NCBI RefSeq assembly: GCF_036173125.1
Contig: NZ_CP108054.1
Coordinates: forward strand, 1,984,001-2,048,000
Direction: 5' to 3'
Origin: Streptomyces sp. NBC_00286
GTDB lineage: Bacteria; Actinomycetota; Actinomycetes; Streptomycetales; Streptomycetaceae
DNA: 64,000 nt
Shown piece after piece: positions 1 to 8,382 of this stretch (position 1 is the first letter of the stretch; the number at the start of each line of letters is the position of its first letter). A model generated the notes under the pieces. It was not told the DNA's origin, made no database searches, and saw nothing but the letters and a program-made list of their open reading frames with translations. Position numbers and translations under genes: made by a program.

Positions 1-1329
1 GTACATCACGGCGTAGCCGTCGTTGAGGGCGGCGGCATCCTCCCCGCTGAAGTACTGGCCGTAGGAGGCGGCGAAGTCCCCGAAGAACCTGGGAACCTCC
101 TCGTCACCGCCGCTGCCCGCAACCCAGCGGGGTGCGTCCACGGCGGCCGCGGTCACGATCTCGATGTGGTTCCGCTCGGCGATCTGGCGCATCCGAGGGC
201 TCTCCGTGACCGGGTCACGGCCTGTACTGACGCGCAGGATGCGCAGCGGCTCGGCGTCCGTGCCCCAGTCGCAGGGGCTCCTGTGGTCGAGGGTCTCCAG
301 GAAGGGCCGCAGGTCCGCGTCGCGGCCGGCCAGGAACACCGTCTTGACCCCGGCCGCGCACATCGCGTCCACCGCCTGCCGGAAGTCCTGCGCATCGCCC
401 CGGTCGGACCCCTTGCTGCCCCGGTACACCGCGATCCGCCGCCCCACCGCGTCGTCCGTCCTGATGCCGTACTCCTCGCCGAACTCTTCGAGGAAGACCT
501 TGCGGAGGTTTTCGACGTAGTTGTCGTCCTGCTCGTCGGCGATCAGGAAGGTGTCCTTGCGGTTCACCTCGTTCTCGATCACATAGCGCTTGAGGGCGTC
601 GACGAGCTGGTCGGTGGAGGGCGACACCTTGAAGAGGTAGGAGTGCTCCATCTCGCGGGAGCTGAGCACCGCGCTGACGGCCGGGATCCGCACCTCTTTG
701 TGCCCGAGTCCCTTCTGTACGGATTCGAGCGTGGCCGTGTCGCTGTTGGGAAAGCCGATGGCGGCGACGAGAGGGGCCTTGCCCGTGCGGCGGGCGGCCA
801 GTTCACCGGTCACGGTCTTCCACTGGGTCAGGTCCTCGCCGACGTTGGCGAACAGGAGTTGGACGGCGGTGCCGTCGGTGGCGGCCCCGTGGTTGTGGCC
901 GTACTGGGCGACGTAGGCACCCTGGAGGGCGTGCCGGATCAGCTCCTTCGACATGGCCGCGCCGGGCGTCGTGGAGGTGTACGGCATCATGACGGCGACG
1001 CTCACCACGGGCTTGCCCGATTTCCGTGCCGCCTTGTTCTCGCCCTCGATCCGGCCCATGACGTCGGCGAGGTCCGGGTCGAAGGCGTACGCCTCTGCCG
1101 TGACGCCGATGCACTCCTCGCCCGCGGCGGTGTCCACCCGCCGCAGCTCCTGGTTCTCGGTGCAGTAGTCGCGGCTGTCCCGGTACGCGTCCAGGCCCCA
1201 CCATGCACCCGCTCCCACCAGCGCGGAGACCACCACCCACAGGGCCACCACATCGATCAGGCCCAGCACCCGGAAGCGCAGCCGGCTCGGCAGCCAGACC
1301 CAGTTGCGGCGGTCCGTACGGCTGCTCAT
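1..1329 (-). CDS. Membrane-anchored periplasmic-binding-like protein (partial)
   Basis: The 443 codons visible run off the left edge, so the C-terminus is missing. A short basic N-terminus (about residues 1-18) is followed by one membrane segment (about 20-44). An extracytoplasmic domain from about residue 85 has the look of a type I periplasmic-binding (LivK-like) fold: a VSVAVMMPY first strand and a late LRILRVSTG strand. No lipobox is seen, so it is anchored by the membrane helix rather than lipidated. The ATG overlaps the stop of the upstream ATPase gene as ATGA, implying translational coupling. No permease gene is adjacent, so a ligand sensor is more likely than a transport binding protein. 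The fold call is by eye; the ligand is unknown. Confidence 0.7.
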   Translation of the reverse strand, partial: MSSRTDRRNWVWLPSRLRFRVLGLIDVVALWVVVSALVGAGAWWGLDAYRDSRDYCTENQELRRVDTAAGEECIGVTAEAYAFDPDLADVMGRIEGENKAARKSGKPVVSVAVMMPYTSTTPGAAMSKELIRHALQGAYVAQYGHNHGAATDGTAVQLLFANVGEDLTQWKTVTGELAARRTGKAPLVAAIGFPNSDTATLESVQKGLGHKEVRIPAVSAVLSSREMEHSYLFKVSPSTDQLVDALKRYVIENEVNRKDTFLIADEQDDNYVENLRKVFLEEFGEEYGIRTDDAVGRRIAVYRGSKGSDRGDAQDFRQAVDAMCAAGVKTVFLAGRDADLRPFLETLDHRSPCDWGTDAEPLRILRVSTGRDPVTESPRMRQIAERNHIEIVTAAAVDAPRWVAGSGGDEEVPRFFGDFAASYGQYFSGEDAAALNDGYAVMY

Positions 1330-3599
1330 CGCGCCCCTCCCGTTCGCGGCTGGTCGCCCTGCCAGTGGCGTTCGAGGGGCCAGTCCTCGCCGTCCTTCAC
1401 AGCGCGCGGCCAGCGGATGGCGGCCTGGGCCAGGACCGCGCGACCGGTCAGATGCTGGGCGGAGAGGAAGGACAGGTCCTGCCCTATCCGGTCGACCAAC
1501 GTCCGGTCCGCCTCCGCCAGTTCATCGGCCGCGTACCACAGAGCGTGCAGGAGCCGGTTGACGGCCTGCTTCTCCAGGCCCACTCCCGGGTCCGCCTGGA
1601 GCTGCAGCCGGTCGCGGCGCCCCTTGCCGACCTCCTGGCACTGCTCGAACCAGACGTCTCCGGGCGGCCGTGGCGCATGGGCCACGGTGCGCAGGATGTG
1701 CAGCCAGTCGACCGCGTCACCGTCGTCCCGCATGAACTCCGCGTGCAGCCAGTCGACGACTTCCTGTGCCTCTCCCCCGGCGAGCCGGTGCCACAGAAAG
1801 CGGGACCGCTCGGCCCGTTCCGCCTGCCCCGAGCGGCCTTCGGCCCGCTGCCGGTGGTGCTCGGCGAGCAGGGCGTGCGCGCTGAACCAGTCGACGCCGC
1901 TGCCGCCGCGCCCGCTGCGCATCTGGTGGACGAGCAGGGCGCGCAGGAACCGGTCCGTGATGAACGGCCGGCTGCCGGGTCCCCGGGACCAGCGCTCCCG
2001 CTCCAGCTGGGCGGCGGCGCCGTCGGCCGCGGGCAGTCCGTCGATCCGGCGCGGCACCCACCGCTCGGCCAGCTGCTCGGCCGCCTCCCGGTCCCAGGCC
2101 AGGGAGAACAGGCACAGTTCGTCGTGGTTCTCGCTGCCGACCAGGGTGTTGAGCAGCCGCCAGATGACGGATTCGCCGACGCCGTCGGGATGGGTCAGAT
2201 CGAGGAGATCCTCGGCCGTCACCCACCCCTCGGTGCGCGCCTTGCGCACCACGGCGTCGCACAGCCGCCGGGCTCCCATGGGATGGCCGCCGGTCAGATC
2301 GTGCACGGCGGTGGCGATGTACGGGTCGAAGGAGGCCTCCTCGTCGCGCCTGAGCATCCGCTCCACGTGCTCCGTGTCGAGCGGTGGCAGCGGCAGCACC
2401 AGTACGCCTGCCGAGGGGGCTGAACCGCTGCGCGTCCAGCGGGAGTTGGTACCGACTTCGTGCAGGGAGCGGTACGTGGCCTCCGGGTAGGGGTCGTTCT
2501 CCTCGTCGGGGGCGACGTCCCGGGTGGCCGGGTTGTCGTCGCCGCGCAGCTCGGTGGCGATCACGACGAGCTGGTCGCGGGCGTCACGGCTGAGCCGCGC
2601 CCGTTGTTCCAGGAGCAGTTCGAGGAAGTCGCGGCCGATGTCGGTGTGCACGTTGTCGAGGAGAAGCAACGGACGCGGGGCGCGGTTCGCCCTCCGGAAA
2701 GGCCCGTACCGCACATCCGCGAGGAACGCGGCCATCAGCATGCGCTCTACGCCCCGCCGGAAGCCGCGGCCCTGGTGGAACTCCCGGCAGAGCCGGGCCA
2801 CGGCCCCCGGGCGCTCCGCGGTCGGCACCGGCCGGGGCCGCGCGTCCGCGCCCGGCGGCAGTCCGCGCAGCCGGTTGTCGGCCTCGCTGCGGTAGCTCTC
2901 GTACCAGCCGACGAGGTGACGGGAGGCGAGCCGGCGCGAGCGCCAGCGGTACTGCCGGCCCATATACGTACGCACCGCAGCCTCGGGAAACGCCGCGGGG
3001 TCGGGAGTGACACCGTCCGGTGGAACGGGCAGCGCCGGGCGGAAGTGCGAGTCCCAGGTCGGGGGCGGACCGTTGCCCGGCGGGGGTCCCATCAGGGCGG
3101 CCGCGTGCCGGTCGGCCACCCGGAGTTCGTCGTCGTTGCCGGGGCGCCGGGCGGACACCACGGCGAGCAGTCCGGCGGTGGTGCGGGGAAAACGGAGCCG
3201 CCCGAACCCGGCGACGGGACGGGACAGTTGGGTGACCAGCTCGACCAGGACTTCCACTGCGTGGGAGTTGTTGGAGATCTCCGGGCCTACCCTGACCCGC
3301 TCCTCCAGTGCCGCGCAGTTGATCCGCGCGAACGGCACGCGCGGCCCCGGCCAGGGTCCCGCATCGGGCGCGTACGCCTGCTTGAGGTCGTCGAGCAGGG
3401 CGCTCTTGCCGGTGCCGTGCCGCCCGCTGAGCAGCACCACCGGCAGATCGTCGGCGAACTCGTGGCGTGGCAGGCGGCGGTGCCGGTCGCGTTCGAGGCC
3501 GACGAGGCGCGGCACCAGTTGGCGCAGCAGGGGCTGTCGTGCGTACGCCTCCGGAATCTGGCCCTGCGGCACGAGGGCGGGTCCCGAGGGGTCGCTCAT
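1326..3599 (-). CDS. Large P-loop ATPase of a coupled three-gene operon
   Basis: This is a 757-residue protein with a clear Walker A motif, GRHGTGKS, at residues 59-66 and a Walker B-like PLLLLDNVHTD near residue 320. After the nucleotide-binding core come a segment resembling AAA/STAND lid helices (GGHPMGARRLCDAV) and a helical C-terminal half without recognised domains. No membrane segment is seen, so it is probably cytoplasmic. It overlaps both neighbours by 4 bp (ATGA), upstream with the 270-residue protein and downstream with the membrane binding-like protein. It may transduce or power a signal from that membrane partner. I do not recognise a named family; the ATPase call is firm and the role is inference. 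Confidence 0.75.
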   Translation of the reverse strand: MSDPSGPALVPQGQIPEAYARQPLLRQLVPRLVGLERDRHRRLPRHEFADDLPVVLLSGRHGTGKSALLDDLKQAYAPDAGPWPGPRVPFARINCAALEERVRVGPEISNNSHAVEVLVELVTQLSRPVAGFGRLRFPRTTAGLLAVVSARRPGNDDELRVADRHAAALMGPPPGNGPPPTWDSHFRPALPVPPDGVTPDPAAFPEAAVRTYMGRQYRWRSRRLASRHLVGWYESYRSEADNRLRGLPPGADARPRPVPTAERPGAVARLCREFHQGRGFRRGVERMLMAAFLADVRYGPFRRANRAPRPLLLLDNVHTDIGRDFLELLLEQRARLSRDARDQLVVIATELRGDDNPATRDVAPDEENDPYPEATYRSLHEVGTNSRWTRSGSAPSAGVLVLPLPPLDTEHVERMLRRDEEASFDPYIATAVHDLTGGHPMGARRLCDAVVRKARTEGWVTAEDLLDLTHPDGVGESVIWRLLNTLVGSENHDELCLFSLAWDREAAEQLAERWVPRRIDGLPAADGAAAQLERERWSRGPGSRPFITDRFLRALLVHQMRSGRGGSGVDWFSAHALLAEHHRQRAEGRSGQAERAERSRFLWHRLAGGEAQEVVDWLHAEFMRDDGDAVDWLHILRTVAHAPRPPGDVWFEQCQEVGKGRRDRLQLQADPGVGLEKQAVNRLLHALWYAADELAEADRTLVDRIGQDLSFLSAQHLTGRAVLAQAAIRWPRAVKDGEDWPLERHWQGDQPRTGGAR

Positions 3600-4408
3600 C
3601 CCAGCCTCAGCATCGACTGGATGATCTCCGAAACCATGCCGGACGCCATGTCCCTGCCCACCGACCTGGATCCGGCCTGTGCCAGGTCACCGCTGTGCTG
3701 CAGGAAGCGCTGCAGCATGCCCGGGTCGGGTTCGGCACCGCGCCGCGAGGCGTCGGTCAGGGCCTCGGCCAGCTCGCGCACCTGTTGCAGTTCGGTATCG
3801 CTCTCCGAGAGGTCGGGGCGGGAGGCCTGCACCAGTTGGGCGAGCTGTTCGAAGGAGAGGAACACTCCGGCGCCCTGTTCGGTGACGCCGACGCGCACGG
3901 GGGTGGGCAGGCTCAGGTGGTCCTTGGCGTACTCCAGGTCCTCGAAGGTGAGCTGTCGGCCGCAGTAGAAGGCCTCCCTCGTCCAGAGGAAGGCCTCGGC
4001 GTTCGACTCGCCGCTCTGGTGTTGTCCGACGCGGTCCCACCAGGCGAAGAGGGCCGCCTTTGCGTATCGGCGGCGGGTGTCGCGGTCGGCGTAGGCCTCG
4101 TCCCAGGCCTGCGCCTCCGCGAGGCCTGCGGGGGTTGGGCTGACCAGTGGGGGCACGGCACCTGAGTCGTTGTGCACGGTGATCCAGCCGAGGGCGGCAA
4201 GGCGTTCCACGATGCGCTCGACCAGTTCCAGGCTGCATCGCTCGTGGTGTGCGTACGTGTCGCTGGCCACACGTGTGCCGGCGACGCCGTCGCTCTTTTC
4301 GGCCAGCCAGCGGAGAAATCGTGCGGATGCGGCTCCCGTCTCGTCGTACACGGGGGAGAGACCATCCGTAGGCACCGCCCGGGATCCGATCACTCGTCCG
4401 CCCCCCAA
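3596..4408 (-). CDS. Conserved hypothetical protein, possible winged-helix N-terminus
   Basis: This 270-residue soluble protein is the first gene of the minus-strand operon. Residues about 45-100 (SLELVERIVERLAALGWI, then VPPLVSPTPAGLAEA) resemble the recognition helix and wing of a winged-helix domain. The remainder is helical and charged. The start is the first ATG of the open frame; an in-frame start a few codons later would also fit. The stop overlaps the ATPase start by 4 bp. It is divergent from the sigma-factor gene across a 214-bp gap that must hold both promoters. Function is unknown; as the promoter-proximal gene it could be the operon's regulator or an adaptor for the ATPase. Confidence 0.6.
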   Translation of the reverse strand: MGGGRVIGSRAVPTDGLSPVYDETGAASARFLRWLAEKSDGVAGTRVASDTYAHHERCSLELVERIVERLAALGWITVHNDSGAVPPLVSPTPAGLAEAQAWDEAYADRDTRRRYAKAALFAWWDRVGQHQSGESNAEAFLWTREAFYCGRQLTFEDLEYAKDHLSLPTPVRVGVTEQGAGVFLSFEQLAQLVQASRPDLSESDTELQQVRELAEALTDASRRGAEPDPGMLQRFLQHSGDLAQAGSRSVGRDMASGMVSEIIQSMLRLG

Positions 4409-4622
4409 CTCCCGTGACCAGCCATGGCCGTTCGTCTTCCCCGAAGTGCTCAGTCACACACGTGGCACTTTGGGTTCTTTGAGATCAACCACGAACCCGG
4501 CCATCCGGTCGCCTCAGGCACCACGTCTCCCCCCTCCACAACCCCGACTACCGGGCGGTAATGTCGCCACCCGCCGGACGGAACGAGCACGAGACCGGCA
4601 GGTGAGCGCGAAGGGGCCCCTC

Positions 4623-5765
4623 ATGGCGACGGACATGCCCGCAGAGACCATGCCTGCGGACGTCATGCCTGCATCGGCTGTGCCTGAATCGGCTGTGCCC
4701 GCATCAGCTGTGCCTGCAGATGCCATGCCTGCGGATGCCATGCCTGGGCAGGCGACGGGCGCGGACGAGCGGTGGCAGCGGATGTGGAGTCACCGGGAGC
4801 ATCTGCTCAAGGTGGCGCGGCGCAGGTCGATGAGCCTGGAGGACGCGGAGGACGCCGTACACGAGGCGATGCTGCGGGCGGCGGAACGTCCCGACCTGGA
4901 CGATGAGCGGCTCGCGGCCTGGTTGACGACGGTGACGATGCGGCTGTGTGTGGACCGGTACCGGCAGGTCAACCGTGAGGCGGAGGTCCGTACGAGTCCG
5001 ACGTTGATCGCGCCCGGTCCTGTGCCCGTCGAGGAGGCGGTGTGCGACCGGGCCGAGGCCGTGTGGCTGGCCGTACGCAGCGGGGAGCTGCCTGCGCGTC
5101 AGGCGGAGGCGTTGCGGCTGAAGTCGGAGGATCTGGACGTTTCGCAGGTCGCCGTGCGCATGGGGCTCAGCTATCGGACCGTCGAGTCGCTGTTGGCGCG
5201 GGCGCGGCGGACGTTGCGTAACTCGCTGGCCGCGACGCTTGGGTTTGTGCTGTTTCTGGTGGGGCGGGGGCAGCCGCGTGGGGGCGGGCGGACGCAGGTG
5301 GTTGCTGCCGCCTCTACGGCGGCTGCCACGCTCGCGGTGGCGGGGTTTGTGTTGCCGTACGTGTACGACGGGGGTGGGGGCGGGTCTGCTCCGCGGCCCG
5401 GGGTGTCGGGGCCGGCCGAGGAGGTCCGGCCTGACGGGCCCGGCCGGGCGCCCGCCGCCGACGGGCGGTCGGCGGTCCCGGGCGCGGCGGCGTCGCCCGA
5501 GCCGGGGGCGTCGCCTTCGGCCGACGACCGGCCGCTCGTCCCCGTGTCGGTGCCGCCGCTGCCGGAGGTCTCGCTGCCGGAGCTGCCGGCGCCGGATGTT
5601 CCGGGGTTGCCGGGGGTGTCCGGGCTTCCGGACGTCTCCGGCACGCCCGAGCTGCCGGGCACGTCCGGTGACGCGGCCCGGCCGGGCAAGTTCTCCGGGA
5701 CCAGGGTCCCGGACGCGGCCGACGTGCCGTCGATGGACGCTCCCACCCCGAGCCCGCTTCCCTAG
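4623..5765 (+). CDS. ECF-like sigma factor with C-terminal membrane segment
   Basis: This 380-residue protein has a sigma-70 region 2 at about residues 50-120 (LEDAEDAVHEAML, then AWLTTVTMRLCVDRYR) and a region 4 helix-turn-helix at about 155-205 (RQAEALRLKSEDL, then MGLSYRTVESLLARARRTL). Unlike a standard ECF factor of about 200 residues it continues into a membrane helix (about 225-247) and a Pro/Val/Leu-rich tail likely outside the membrane. The N-terminus is a degenerate MPAD/VPAS repeat holding several in-frame ATGs. The ATG at 4623 is used because GAAGGGG lies upstream, but later ATGs remain possible. No anti-sigma gene is adjacent. The membrane tail may provide the control an anti-sigma factor normally gives, which is inference. 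Confidence 0.82.
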   Translation: MATDMPAETMPADVMPASAVPESAVPASAVPADAMPADAMPGQATGADERWQRMWSHREHLLKVARRRSMSLEDAEDAVHEAMLRAAERPDLDDERLAAWLTTVTMRLCVDRYRQVNREAEVRTSPTLIAPGPVPVEEAVCDRAEAVWLAVRSGELPARQAEALRLKSEDLDVSQVAVRMGLSYRTVESLLARARRTLRNSLAATLGFVLFLVGRGQPRGGGRTQVVAAASTAAATLAVAGFVLPYVYDGGGGGSAPRPGVSGPAEEVRPDGPGRAPAADGRSAVPGAAASPEPGASPSADDRPLVPVSVPPLPEVSLPELPAPDVPGLPGVSGLPDVSGTPELPGTSGDAARPGKFSGTRVPDAADVPSMDAPTPSPLP

Positions 5766-5786
5766 ACGAAGACGGTTCGATGGCAG

Positions 5787-6205
5787 CTGCGGGTCCGTCG
5801 TGGCTGGTCGCGCAGTTCCCCGCGCCCCTGTGGGGCGCAATCCCGCACCCGACTTCGGCAGTCCGCGGCGTCCCGGGAACTCGCCCGAAACTGCGGGTGC
5901 GTCGTGGCTTGTCGCGCAGTTCCCCGCGCCCCTTCGGGGCGCGATCCCGCACCCGACTTCGGCAGGTCCGCGGCGTCCTGCGAACCCGCCCCAAGCTGCG
6001 GGTGCGTCGTGGCTTGTCGCGCAGTTCCCCGCGCCCCTTCGGGGCGCGATCCCGCACCCGACTTCGGCAGGTCCGCGGCGTCCTGCGAACCCGCCCCAAG
6101 CTGCGGGTGCGTCGTGGCTTGTCGCGCAGTTCCCCGCGCCCCTTCGGGGCGCGATCCCGCACCCGACTTCGGCAGGTCCGCGGCGTCCTGCGAACCCGCC
6201 CGAAG
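5787..6205. repeat. Tandem 105-bp hairpin repeat array, four units
   Basis: Four head-to-tail units start at 5787, 5891, 5996 and 6101. The first is 104 bp and diverged; the others are 105 bp and nearly identical. Each unit carries a palindromic hairpin with arms CGCGCCCC and GGGGCGCG. Because 105 is a multiple of three, several frames stay open through the array and give artefactual ORFs. The hairpin belongs to a dispersed family with further copies at 6273, 16441 and 51810. No transposase or unique spacers are present. Confidence 0.9.
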
Positions 6206-6272
6206 CCGACGTGCCGGCGCACCCGCCCCGAGCCCGCTTCCCAAAGCGCTCCGCGGGAAGTGCCGTTCGAAG

Positions 6273-6380
6273 CTGCGGGTCCGTCGTGGCTGGTCGCGCC
6301 CCGCGGCGGAGCCGCAAACAGACACAGCCCCGCGCCCCTTTGGGGCGCGATCCCGCACCCGAGTTCGGCCAGTTCGCCCA
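6273..6380. repeat. Variant copy of the dispersed hairpin repeat
   Basis: It begins with the same CTGCGGGTCCGTCGTGGCTG as the first array unit, then contains an extra block (CCGCGGCGGAGCCGC) before the GCGCCCC-TTT-GGGGCGC hairpin. It is closer in structure to the copy at 51810 than to the neighbouring array, so it looks like a separate insertion of the same family. Confidence 0.8.
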
Positions 6381-6420
6381 GCTAGGCCTGGCCGCACGGC
6401 ACATCTGCTCGCGCGCCCTC

Positions 6421-6462
6421 CGCGCCCCTGAAGGAGGCCGCAGGCCTTCCTTCAGGGGCGCG
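6421..6462. terminator. Strong hairpin, likely bidirectional terminator
   Basis: A perfect 14-bp inverted repeat (CGCGCCCCTGAAGG and its complement) encloses a short loop containing GGCC-GCA-GGCC. No T-run follows, which is usual for Streptomyces terminators. It lies between the sigma-factor gene with its repeats and the Mce operon, so it would insulate the two. The flank to about 6512 matches an inverted end of the dispersed repeat family. Confidence 0.6.
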
Positions 6463-6628
6463 GGGCTGTCACATCATGCGGCTCCGCCGCGTGGGCGCGA
6501 CCAGCCACAGCGAACCCGCTGCGTCAAACCCCCCTCAAAAAAATCCGCCTCCGTCGCGACGGACGCCCCGCCCCTCCCCGTAGAGCAGATGTCGGAGCTG
6601 CTCCACGGCTGGTTGAAGGGCGGGACGG

Positions 6629-7612
6629 ATGGGTGTCGAGATCTGTGTGGAAGGGCTGACCAAGTCCTTCGGGCAGCAGGTCATCTGGCAGGACGTGTCG
6701 TTGACGCTGCCTGCCGGGGAGGTCTCCGTCATGCTCGGGCCCTCGGGTACGGGCAAGTCGGTGTTCCTCAAGACGCTCGTGGGGCTGTTGAAGCCGGAGC
6801 GGGGGTCCATCACGATCCAGGGCCGGGACCTCACCAAGCTCCGTGAGCACGAGCTTTACGAGGTTCGGAAGCTGTTCGGCGTGCTGTTTCAGGACGGCGC
6901 GCTGTTCGGGTCGATGAACCTGTACGACAACATCGCCTTTCCGCTGCGCGAGCACACCCGTAAGCCGGAGAGCGAGATCCGGCGGATCGTGCTCGAGAAG
7001 ATGGACATGGTCGGGCTCATCGGCGCGGAGGAGAAGCTGCCCGGCGAGATATCCGGCGGCATGCGCAAGCGGGCAGGCCTCGCCCGCGCCCTGGTTCTCG
7101 ACCCCGAGATCATCCTCTTCGACGAGCCCGACTCAGGCCTCGACCCCGTCCGCGTCGCCTACCTCAACCAGCTCATCGTCGACCTCAACGCCCAGATCGA
7201 CGCGACCTTCCTGATCGTCACGCACGACATCGCCTCGGCCCGCCAAGTGCCGGACAACATCGGGCTGTTGTTCCGCCGCGAGCTGGTGATGTTCGGGCCC
7301 CGCGAGAAGCTGCTGACCAGTGACGAACCCGTCGTACGGCAGTTCCTGAACGGCCGGATGCAGGGGCCGATCGGCATGGCGGAGGAGAAGGACGCCGCCC
7401 AGGTCGAGCAGGAGCTGGCCCAACTCCGAAAAGGCGCAGACCCGGACGGCACAGGCGCGCCCACCAAGACACCCGGCAGTCAGGTCATGACTCCCCGCCT
7501 GCTGCCGGGCCCAGGCATCACCCGCCCACCCCGCTGGCAGGCGATCGCACGACGCGAGGCCGAGTTGCACGGCAACCACGGGCACCGCAGCAGGGAGGTG
7601 GCCGGCGCATGA
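6629..7612 (+). CDS. mceG: Mce ABC transporter ATP-binding protein
   Basis: The 327-residue protein is an ABC ATPase of the MlaF/Mkl (MceG) type, which energises Mce lipid importers at the inner face of the membrane. It shows Walker A GPSGTGKS (37-44), Q-loop FQDG, signature ISGGMRKRAGLARA (about 140-153), Walker B ILFDEPDSGLDP and switch VTHD. The C-terminal extension after about residue 245 is Pro- and charge-rich, as in MceG proteins. It opens an operon in which almost every junction overlaps or abuts; its stop overlaps the first permease start by 4 bp. The start is the ATG after GAAGGGCGGGAC. In mycobacteria mceG is unlinked to mce operons; here it leads the cluster. Confidence 0.93.
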   Translation: MGVEICVEGLTKSFGQQVIWQDVSLTLPAGEVSVMLGPSGTGKSVFLKTLVGLLKPERGSITIQGRDLTKLREHELYEVRKLFGVLFQDGALFGSMNLYDNIAFPLREHTRKPESEIRRIVLEKMDMVGLIGAEEKLPGEISGGMRKRAGLARALVLDPEIILFDEPDSGLDPVRVAYLNQLIVDLNAQIDATFLIVTHDIASARQVPDNIGLLFRRELVMFGPREKLLTSDEPVVRQFLNGRMQGPIGMAEEKDAAQVEQELAQLRKGADPDGTGAPTKTPGSQVMTPRLLPGPGITRPPRWQAIARREAELHGNHGHRSREVAGA

Positions 7613-8379
7613 GCCTGTCGCCGACCGGTGCGCTCAGACAGTCCGGGAACCTGTTCGCGATGGCCCTGGATGTCTTCCGGACCATGCCCCGACGTCCCTT
7701 CCAGGCAAGGGAGTTCATCCAGCAGGCCTGGTTCGTCGCCAGCGTGACCATCCTGCCGACGGCCCTCGTATCGATCCCGTTCGGTGCGGTCATCGCGCTG
7801 CAGATCGGCAGCCTTACGCGGCAGTTGGGCGCCCAGTCCTTCTCCGGCGCCGCCTCGGTACTCGCCGTGCTGCGCGAGGCCTCGCCGATCGTCACGGCAC
7901 TGCTGATCGCGGGTGCGGGCGGTACGGCGATCTGCGCGGACCTCGGGGCGCGCAAGATCCGGGACGAGATCGACGCGATGCAGGTGCTCGGCATCGACCC
8001 GATCCACCGGCTGGTCGTCCCCCGGGTGCTGGCCTCGATGCTGGTGGCCGTACTGCTCAACGGGCTCGTCTCGGTCGTCGGCGTCGCGGGCGGCTACTTC
8101 TTCAACGTCATCCTGCAGAACGGCACCCCCGGCGCCTACCTGGCCTCCTTCACCACCCTCGCCCAGCTCTCCGATCTCTGGGCGGCCGAGATCAAGGCCC
8201 TCGTCTTCGGAGCGATCGCCGGAATCGTCGCCTCGTACAAGGGACTGACCGCGAAGGGCGGTCCCAAGGGCGTGGGCGACGCGGTGAACCAGTCGGTGGT
8301 GATCACCTTCATGTTGCTGTTCGTGACGAACTTCGTGATGACCGCCGTGTACTTCCAAGTCGTTCCGCAGAGGGGCTAG
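7609..8379 (+). CDS. yrbEA: YrbE/MlaE-type permease A
   Basis: This 256-residue integral membrane protein has the MlaE/YrbE permease features: the cytoplasmic coupling region ADLGARKIRDEIDAMQVLGIDP and a later PKGVGDAVNQSVV segment. About five membrane spans are visible. It is one half of the permease pair that docks with the ATPase encoded just upstream, with which it shares an ATGA overlap. The second permease begins 3 bp after its stop. Role in Mce lipid import is from family knowledge; the lipid substrate cannot be read from sequence. Confidence 0.93.
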   Translation: MSLSPTGALRQSGNLFAMALDVFRTMPRRPFQAREFIQQAWFVASVTILPTALVSIPFGAVIALQIGSLTRQLGAQSFSGAASVLAVLREASPIVTALLIAGAGGTAICADLGARKIRDEIDAMQVLGIDPIHRLVVPRVLASMLVAVLLNGLVSVVGVAGGYFFNVILQNGTPGAYLASFTTLAQLSDLWAAEIKALVFGAIAGIVASYKGLTAKGGPKGVGDAVNQSVVITFMLLFVTNFVMTAVYFQVVPQRG

Positions 8380-8382
8380 TCG

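Noticed and set aside
166..2490. A 774-codon plus-strand open frame opposite the first two genes
   Set aside because: It is antisense to the ATPase and binding-like genes, which have clear motifs and ATGA coupling. Its translation has no domain and shows the His/Arg/Pro bias of a GC-rich shadow frame.
5787..6205. Possible CRISPR array
   Set aside because: Units are contiguous and almost identical, with no unique spacers, and no cas genes are nearby.
4704..6846. Long open frames on both strands across the hairpin array
   Set aside because: They exist only because the 105-bp unit is a multiple of three and stop-poor. Their translations are copies of one 35-residue unit and overlap the sigma gene or mceG.
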